Assembly: GCF_001293685.1 (NCBI RefSeq)
Contig: NZ_BCAG01000005.1
Span: 186,001 to 250,000, forward strand
Length of the DNA stretch: 64,000 nucleotides
Origin: Desulfatitalea tepidiphila
GTDB lineage: Bacteria > Desulfobacterota > Desulfobacteria > Desulfobacterales > Desulfosarcinaceae
Direction of reading: 5' to 3'
Numbering within the stretch: the first letter of the stretch is position 1; each line of letters begins with the position of its first letter. The notes beneath the pieces were generated by a model that was given only the letters and a program-made list of their open reading frames with translations, did not search any database and had not been told where the DNA came from. Shown piece by piece: positions 58,531-64,000 of the stretch. Made by a program: the position numbers and the translations under genes.

Positions 58531-58653
58531 CGGCGCCGTAAGAAGCCCAATATCTGCGTTGCGCTCATCCCGTGGTCCTTGCGGCGTACGACCAGTACGC
58601 CTCAGGACACGGGATTTCGCGCGCCTTGATCTTGAGCTTCTTACGGCGCCGTC
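58529..58653. mobile_element. 125-bp MITE-like element with perfect 18-bp terminal inverted repeats
   Basis: Ends GACGGCGCCGTAAGAAGC (58529-58546) and the exact complement at 58636-58653. The core contains TATCTGCGTTGCGCTCATCC, an inner palindrome around GTACGACCAGTAC, and GCGCGCCTTGATCTTGAGC. The left end overlaps the chemoreceptor stop codon TGA (58528-58530), which also suits a terminator role. The core GCGTTGCGC...GCGCCTTGATCT is shared with the element at 60564. Confidence 0.72.
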
Positions 58654-58686
58654 CGACAATGACTTTTTCCTAATCCATCTCATGAG

Positions 58687-60390
58687 TTAAGGCAGATCCA
58701 GCCCCAGGGTGCCGCCCGGATTCATGATGTGGCGCGGGTCGAAGTGACGTTTCAGGGCGCGCAACACGTCCACTTGTGCACGGCCCAGGTGACCATCCAT
58801 CCACGGTCCCATGAGTTTGCCCACCCCGTGGTGGTGGCTGAGCGATCCCCCGCATGTCACGATCTGGGTGATGATGTCGGCCTGAAACCTGCGGAAGTCA
58901 TCGACGCCGGTCATTGGGGTCATGAAGATGAAATAGAGATTGGTGCCCTGGGGGTAGAAATGAGACGCATGACACATGCAGAGTGTCTGCGGCCTTGCCT
59001 TGATCCATTCGCGCACACCCGCGTGCACGTGCATGAGGCGATCCCAGGTGACGGCCGTTTCCAGGGTATCGATGAGAACCCCCATGTCATGCAGATCGTC
59101 GCGCATGTATGGGTCGAGAAAGCGGCCGTGGGACCAGCGGTCGACAGGATAACCGCTGAGCCACAATGCGCCCAGGCGCCGACAGATGCGGCCGCTCTGC
59201 CGTGCGATGTTGCGGGCGAAATGCCGCTCGCCGTCGCTTTGACCGATGAGCAGACAGCGCTTCATCGGCAGTAGCCCCTTCAAACGCAATAACCGCTCCG
59301 CGTACTCCCCGACCCGGCCGCCTAGTCCGTAAAGCTGCAGGGCCGCTTCGGTCTCTTCGGGATCGGAGATGCGCAGCACCGAGGGCATGCCGAACTCTCC
59401 CTGGGAAATTTCCCTGGCCGCAGCGATTGCCTGCGGCCACCCTGGAAGCAAATAGGCAAAGCGCCGGCGGTTTTCGGGCATGAAGCGGAAGATCTTCAAG
59501 GTGGCGGCCGTCAGCACGCCGAAAGCCCCTTCGCTGCCTTTAAAGATGTCGTTGACCTTGGGGCCCGTGGCCGTTGCCGGATAGTCGGCGGTCGAGAAGG
59601 TGCCGATGGGCGTGACCACCTCCTGGCCGAGGACCAGGTCGTAGATGTCGCCATAATAGCTGGATTGCTGACCGGCCCCCAGGGTGGCCACCCACCCGCC
59701 TACCGTGGAGAATTCGAAGGATTGGGGAAAGTGGCCGCAGGTGTATCGATGTCTGGCTCTGAATCGGGCCGGTGCGTCGTTGAGCAGGGCCTCGTAGGCA
59801 GGCCCCATCATACCGGGCTCGGCGGTGGCGGTGCGATTGGCTTCGTTAAAGGCCAGCATTCGCCGCATGTGGGTCTGCATGACCACTGTCACCCCGCCCC
59901 GGGCCGGGGTGACGCCGAGGGTCACGGAAGAACCGCCGCCGTAAACGGTCAAGGGAATATGCTGCGCGTGACAGTAGGCCACGATCGCCTGCACGTCCTC
60001 CCGGTGGCGGGGGTGCACCACCATGCCCGCGGCGGCTGCGGGCCGCCCATGGCGCAGGGCCAGAATCTCCTCCACGGCCTGACCATGGGCATAGCGGATC
60101 CGCGCGTAATCATCGCACTGCACATTCTCTTTTCCGACGATGTCGGTCATTGCCGACACGTGGACAACATCCATTGTCGCCGGCAGATCGTTGCGGACGG
60201 CGGCCTCGCCCGTATTCCGGGGCGTCGAAAAGGATTGTGGGGAAAGTCCCATTCGCTCGCAGAGCAGGCGAACCAGTCCCGTTCTGGGATGATAGCTGCG
60301 TCCGGGCGCGCCCCATTTGAAAATCGAACGGTAACTGCCCTGGGGCGGCGGTGGCGTCAACCACCGGGGGTCGATGGATGTCTCGGGCAT
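58687..60390 (-). CDS. FAD-binding oxidase, alkyldihydroxyacetonephosphate synthase (AGPS)-like
   Basis: 567 residues from ATG 60390 (AAGGAG upstream). FAD-binding PCMH domain with PLTVYGGGSSVTLGVTP and FSTVGGWVATLGAGQQSSYY. C-terminal AGPS-type cap with HASHFYPQGTNLYFIF and GGSLSHHHGVGKLMGPW. The double His of that motif is required in eukaryotic AGPS, which swaps the acyl chain of acyl-DHAP for a fatty alcohol to form the ether bond. With glpD and a FGGY kinase next door, a role in alkyl-glycerol lipid synthesis is likely but inferred; a D-lactate or glycolate oxidase role is less likely given the motifs. Confidence 0.82.
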   Translation of the reverse strand: MPETSIDPRWLTPPPPQGSYRSIFKWGAPGRSYHPRTGLVRLLCERMGLSPQSFSTPRNTGEAAVRNDLPATMDVVHVSAMTDIVGKENVQCDDYARIRYAHGQAVEEILALRHGRPAAAAGMVVHPRHREDVQAIVAYCHAQHIPLTVYGGGSSVTLGVTPARGGVTVVMQTHMRRMLAFNEANRTATAEPGMMGPAYEALLNDAPARFRARHRYTCGHFPQSFEFSTVGGWVATLGAGQQSSYYGDIYDLVLGQEVVTPIGTFSTADYPATATGPKVNDIFKGSEGAFGVLTAATLKIFRFMPENRRRFAYLLPGWPQAIAAAREISQGEFGMPSVLRISDPEETEAALQLYGLGGRVGEYAERLLRLKGLLPMKRCLLIGQSDGERHFARNIARQSGRICRRLGALWLSGYPVDRWSHGRFLDPYMRDDLHDMGVLIDTLETAVTWDRLMHVHAGVREWIKARPQTLCMCHASHFYPQGTNLYFIFMTPMTGVDDFRRFQADIITQIVTCGGSLSHHHGVGKLMGPWMDGHLGRAQVDVLRALKRHFDPRHIMNPGGTLGLDLP

Positions 60391-60563
60391 TTCGGCGCTC
60401 CTTGGTGCTTGAAAAGAGCGGAATCCGCTCTGTCTTCGGCCATCGTTCGGAATTATTCCGGCCGCTATCGCGCAACCGCATTCGTTTATGCTATAAACCC
60501 CTTGTGTCCAACATGCACGAAAAAGCGCAATACAATCGCACGCGATTGACCTTTTTGTTCGAT

Positions 60564-60706
60564 AGTGTCCATCCACAAAGGGCCAATTTGACCGATATCG
60601 GCGTTGCGCGAAGAATTTAATCCTCGGAATATCAACTATATGCCTACGGTTAAATTTTTCGTGCGCCTTGATCTCGACCCAATCTGCCTATTTGTGGACG
60701 GACACT
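60564..60706. mobile_element. 143-bp MITE-like element related to that at 58529
   Basis: Inverted ends AGTGTCCATCCACAAA (60564-60579) and TTTGTGGACGGACACT (60691-60706), one mismatch. The inner sequence has CCGATATCGGCGTTGCGCG and CGTGCGCCTTGATCTCGACC, the same core order as the 58529 element though the ends differ. With two REP palindromes it fills most of the 522-bp gap between the AGPS-like gene and glpD; I see no gene in this gap. Confidence 0.65.
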
Positions 60707-60754
60707 CGATAACATTCGTTTTAGGGCAATTCAATTGCCTTCAGCTTCTGCAGC

Positions 60755-60775
60755 GGGCGGGCGTAAAGCCCGCCC
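60755..60775. repeat. REP-like palindrome, copy 5
   Basis: GGGCGGGC / GCCCGCCC around GTAAA, followed by CCTATG. Confidence 0.7.
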
Positions 60776-60825
60776 CTATGAGATTGGGTCGTAAATCTAT
60801 GCAGTCGTTTTGAAGGGGCAGCGTA

Positions 60826-60847
60826 GGGGCGGGGTTCATCCCCGCCC
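60826..60847. repeat. REP-like palindrome, copy 6
   Basis: Preceded by GCGTA; GGGGCGGGG / CCCCGCCC around TTCAT. It is about 50 bp from copy 5 and in opposite orientation, the same paired arrangement as in the 8713 element. Confidence 0.68.
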
Positions 60848-60912
60848 GGATGGATGCATGCCTCGAGTGAGCAGCAAGGCACGGAGACGCCACAATTCCG
60901 ACGGGAGCGCCC

Positions 60913-62538
60913 ATGACGCATTTGCCTGACAGTTGCGATCTGCTGATCATCGGTGGCGGCGTCACCGGCGCCGGCATATTCCATGAGGCCTGTCGCATCG
61001 GCCTTCGGGTGGTCCTGGTCGAACAGCACGATTTTGCATGGGGCACCTCCAGCCGATCGTCCAAGCTGATTCACGGCGGGTTGCGCTACCTGAAAGAGGG
61101 CCACTTCCTCCTGACCCGCGATGCGGTCAAAGAGCGCGAACGCCTGCTCGGCGAAGCGCCGGGTCTCGTCACCCCCATTTCCTTTCTGGTCCCCATCTAC
61201 AAGAATCACGGACCGGGCCGCTGGACCTTGGAGGCGGGGCTGTCGATTTACGACCTGCTGGCCCAGAAGCGCCAGCACCGCTATCTGGACGCCGAAACGC
61301 TCCTGACGCAGTTGCCCTTCATCGATCGCCAGGCGCTGACCGGGGGTTACGAATTCTGGGATGCCCAGGTGGATGACGCCCGTCTGGTGCTTCGTCTGAT
61401 CGCGGAGGGGCGACGGGTGGGCGGATTGGCCGCCAACTACACCACGGCCGTCTCCATTCGCCGTGATGGCCAGGGCATGGCCACGGGGGCCGTCGTGCAG
61501 GAGACCGAAGGCGGCGCGACACACACCATCGGCGCACGAACGGTGATCAACGCCACCGGCTGCTGGGCCGAGGCGTTGCACCCCGAGCCGTCGGCCAAAA
61601 AGCATCTGCGCCCCCTGCGCGGCAGCCACCTCATCTTTCCCCATCACGCCCTGCCGGTGCGGCAGGCGGTCTCTTTCGTGCACCCTGAAGACCAGCGCGC
61701 CATTTTCGTCATCCCCTGGGAAGGCGTGGTCCTGGTGGGCACCACGGATCTGGATCACGACCGGGATCTGAATCTGGAACCGGCCATCACCAGGGAGGAG
61801 GCCGACTACCTGATCCAAGGGGTCCGCACCCTCTTCCCTTCGCTGGGTCTCTCTTTGGATCAGTGCATCGCTTCCTTTTCCGGCTTGCGGCCGGTGATCA
61901 GCAGGGGCGGCAACCGGGCGCCGTCCGAAGAATCCCGGGAGCACGATGTGTGGGAAGACCGCGGCCTGATCACCATAGCCGGCGGCAAGCTGACCACCTA
62001 CCGCAAGGTGGCCCTGGACGCGCTCAAGGCCGCCCAGCCCTTTTTGCCCGAACTCAAGGATGAGACCGTCGATCCGTCCGGATTCGATGTGTGCCGGGAT
62101 CTGGTTGCAGAGAATATCGGCATCGGCCCGGAGGCCTGGCAACGCCTCTGCGGCCGCTATGGCGGAGACGCGCGCATCGTCGTTGCCGACGCCCGGCCCG
62201 AAGATCTGCTCCCCATTCCCGGCACCCAAACCCTGTGGGCCGAGCTGCCGTATTGCGCGGCCCATGAGTCGGTGCAGCACCTCGACGACCTGCTGCTGCG
62301 TCGCGTGCGCATCGGTTTACTGCTTCCCGAGGGCGGCAAAAACTATCTGCCGCGCATCGGCCGGCTCTGCCGGGAGCCCCTTGGATGGGGGCGGCGCCGC
62401 TGGCACGGTGAAACGTTCCGTTACCAGGAGTACTGGCACCAGACCCACGGCTTTCCCTGGCTGAAGTCGCCGGAAAGCATCTTGTCGAAACGCTTCCGGC
62501 AAGTGAAGCGTCGTTTCATCCGTCTCCTCTTGCGCTGA
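60913..62538 (+). CDS. glpD: FAD-dependent glycerol-3-phosphate dehydrogenase
   Basis: 541 residues, full length. FAD motif [20 protein letters not shown], family signatures [15 protein letters not shown] and [13 protein letters not shown], and [17 protein letters not shown] before the C-terminal helical domain. It oxidises glycerol-3-phosphate to DHAP, passing electrons to quinone. DHAP made here could feed the AGPS-like enzyme. The kinase gene starts 22 bp downstream, so they form an operon. Confidence 0.9.
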   Translation: MTHLPDSCDLLIIGGGVTGAGIFHEACRIGLRVVLVEQHDFAWGTSSRSSKLIHGGLRYLKEGHFLLTRDAVKERERLLGEAPGLVTPISFLVPIYKNHGPGRWTLEAGLSIYDLLAQKRQHRYLDAETLLTQLPFIDRQALTGGYEFWDAQVDDARLVLRLIAEGRRVGGLAANYTTAVSIRRDGQGMATGAVVQETEGGATHTIGARTVINATGCWAEALHPEPSAKKHLRPLRGSHLIFPHHALPVRQAVSFVHPEDQRAIFVIPWEGVVLVGTTDLDHDRDLNLEPAITREEADYLIQGVRTLFPSLGLSLDQCIASFSGLRPVISRGGNRAPSEESREHDVWEDRGLITIAGGKLTTYRKVALDALKAAQPFLPELKDETVDPSGFDVCRDLVAENIGIGPEAWQRLCGRYGGDARIVVADARPEDLLPIPGTQTLWAELPYCAAHESVQHLDDLLLRRVRIGLLLPEGGKNYLPRIGRLCREPLGWGRRRWHGETFRYQEYWHQTHGFPWLKSPESILSKRFRQVKRRFIRLLLR

Positions 62539-62560
62539 ATTTGAACGAGGTGCCCACCCC

Positions 62561-64000
62561 ATGCCCCAGCAAGATCTGATTCTGGCCATCGACAACGGCA
62601 CTCAAAGCCTCAAGGCCATGGCGTTCGATCTCGACGGCAGAATGGCTGCCAAATCCCAGGTCACGTTCCAGCCCTATGTCTCCCCCCAGCCCGGTTGGGC
62701 CGAACAGTCTCCGGAACGCTTCTGGAACGCCCTGTGCGAAGCGTGCCAGAACCTCTGGAAGAGCGGCAAAGTCTCCAGGGAAGCGCTGATCGGCGTGGCC
62801 CTGACGACCCAGCGCGCCACGGTGGTCAACGTGGACCGGGAGGGCCGCCCGCTGCGTCCGGCCATCATCTGGCTCGATCAGCGCAAAGCGCGAGGCCTGC
62901 CCCCTTTGGGCGGCGCCTGGGGCTGGATCTTCCGCCTGGCCGGCCTGAGCGGAACGATCGACTATATCCGCTCCGAAGCCGAAGCCAACTGGCTGGCCCT
63001 GCACGACGCGGAGATGTGGCGGCGCACCCACAAATATCTGCTGCTCTCCGGTTACCTCACCTACCGGCTCACCGGCGACTTCGTCGATTCGGTGGGGTGC
63101 CAGGTAGGGTACATCCCCTTTGACTACAAGCGGCTGCGCTGGGCCCGCAAATGGGACTGGCACTGGCGCTGCCTGCCGGTCGTGGAGACCATGCTGCCGA
63201 GGCTGATCGCGCCGGCCGACCCCCTGGGCCAGATCAGCGCCCGGGCAGCCAGGGAGACCGGCCTTCCGGCGGGACTGCCGGTCATTGCGGCGGCCGCAGA
63301 CAAGGCCTGCGAGGTGATCGGATCCGGTGCCCTGGCCAGCCATATCGGCTGTCTGAGCTATGGCACCACGGCCACCGTCAATATGACCCATGCCCGCTAT
63401 GTCGAGCCCATCCGCATCCTGCCCGCCTACCCTGCGGCCGTGCCGGGTCATTACAACGTGGAGGTCGAAGTCTATCGCGGCTACTGGATGGTCGAATGGT
63501 TCAAGCAGCAGTTCGGCCACCTGGAGCAGATAGAGGCCCAGCGCCAGGGGCTCACGGCCGAGGCCCTGTTCGAACGGCTGCTCGAACAGGTACCGCCCGG
63601 CGCCATGGGTTTGATGCTGCAGCCCTACTGGACCCCGGGTCTCAGATTTCCCGGCCCCGAGGCCAAGGGGGCGGTCATCGGTTTCGGCGACGTGCACACC
63701 CGCGCCCACCTGTACCGTGCGATGCTCGAAGGATTGGCCTATGCGCTGCGCGAAGGCAAGGAGCGGCTCGAGCGGCGGACCGACACCCGCATCACCACCT
63801 TGCGCGTCTCCGGCGGCGGCTCCCAGAGCGACCAGGCCCTGCAGCTCACGGCCGACATCTTCGGCCTGCCCGCCGCCCGGCCCCATCTATACGAAACCGC
63901 CGGCCTGGGCGCGGCCATCGATGCGGCCGTGGGCCTGGGCTGTTATCCCGATTTCACCTCGGCGGTGCAGGCCATGACGCACATCGAACGGCTGTTCGAA
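62561..64000 (+). CDS. FGGY-family carbohydrate kinase (glycerol/xylulose kinase-like), 3' end outside window
   Basis: 480 codons from ATG 62561, still open at the window end. ATP-binding start [48 protein letters not shown] and [14 protein letters not shown]; ATPase second half with [13 protein letters not shown] and [20 protein letters not shown]. The fold is clearly FGGY, but the substrate loop does not match glycerol kinase well, so I leave the substrate open. The neighbouring glpD suggests glycerol or a related polyol. Confidence 0.88.
   Translation, partial: MPQQDLILAIDNGTQSLKAMAFDLDGRMAAKSQVTFQPYVSPQPGWAEQSPERFWNALCEACQNLWKSGKVSREALIGVALTTQRATVVNVDREGRPLRPAIIWLDQRKARGLPPLGGAWGWIFRLAGLSGTIDYIRSEAEANWLALHDAEMWRRTHKYLLLSGYLTYRLTGDFVDSVGCQVGYIPFDYKRLRWARKWDWHWRCLPVVETMLPRLIAPADPLGQISARAARETGLPAGLPVIAAAADKACEVIGSGALASHIGCLSYGTTATVNMTHARYVEPIRILPAYPAAVPGHYNVEVEVYRGYWMVEWFKQQFGHLEQIEAQRQGLTAEALFERLLEQVPPGAMGLMLQPYWTPGLRFPGPEAKGAVIGFGDVHTRAHLYRAMLEGLAYALREGKERLERRTDTRITTLRVSGGGSQSDQALQLTADIFGLPAARPHLYETAGLGAAIDAAVGLGCYPDFTSAVQAMTHIERLFE

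Overview
The window looks like chromosomal DNA from a high-GC, anaerobic, metabolically versatile deltaproteobacterium (Desulfobacterota). A Desulfosarcina/Desulfococcus-type sulfate reducer fits best. This rests on gene content: stacked acyl-CoA dehydrogenase, CoA-ligase, CoA-transferase and thiolase genes, an FmdE/molybdoenzyme cluster, a sulfoacetaldehyde acetyltransferase plus acetate kinase pair, and an ether-lipid-type FAD enzyme. It is inference, because the window holds no rRNA or other marker gene.

Layout. 1-2.2 kb: end of a polar amino-acid ABC importer operon. 2.2-8.5 kb: a metallo-beta-lactamase hydrolase, a branched-chain-type binding protein translationally coupled to a hybrid histidine kinase, and an acyl-CoA synthetase. 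A decayed scrap of a second synthetase 3' end lies at 3.2 kb. 8.9-17.5 kb: a degenerate chromosomal integron. A frameshifted integron integrase (intI) reads rightwards. To its left is a run of minus-strand genes (small membrane protein, acyl-CoA ligase, dead DUF1311 gene, mazEF, a membrane protein, a ZIP transporter), six of them followed by attC-like hairpin sites of about 56-76 bp. A 158-bp MITE flanked by an 11-bp direct repeat lies beyond the array.

17.7-24 kb: a DinB-like protein, then a small TetR regulon. A Zn-alcohol dehydrogenase and an FMN/Fe-S enoate reductase (followed by an SDR) carry near-identical palindromic operators in identical promoter geometry and flank the tetR gene. 24-36 kb: a large leftward beta-oxidation island with three acyl-CoA dehydrogenases, a CaiB-type CoA-transferase, a thiolase, a four-domain HMG-CoA-synthase-like/DUF35/SDR/SCP2 protein, a MaoC-SDR fusion and a TetR regulator. 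The two fusions share almost the same SDR module and together hold all parts of a peroxisome-style multifunctional enzyme in shuffled order. 36.5-41.4 kb: lysoplasmalogenase-like membrane protein, SDR, 2-hydroxyacid dehydrogenase, AraC/DJ-1 regulator and nitronate monooxygenase-like protein.

41.6-47 kb: a plus-strand molybdopterin oxidoreductase operon with a ferredoxin-like protein, FmdE, a MoeA-like protein and a TIGR04076 protein. 47-56.5 kb: quinone-oxidoreductase-like MDR, xsc-ackA (sulfonate cleavage to sulfite and acetyl phosphate, then ATP), SDR, epimerase, a BASS symporter interrupted by an in-frame amber codon, a second ThDP enzyme and a TetR gene with its own palindrome. 56.6-64 kb: a chemoreceptor behind a near-consensus sigma-28 promoter, then an alkyl-DHAP-synthase-like gene, glpD and an FGGY kinase cut by the window end.

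Small dispersed repeats are abundant: REP-like GGGCGGGC palindromes, GTCATCCCGGC-type palindromes, several MITE-like elements, and an unusual heptanucleotide-repeat family that marks operon boundaries between 28 and 56 kb. I saw no tRNA, rRNA or CRISPR array.
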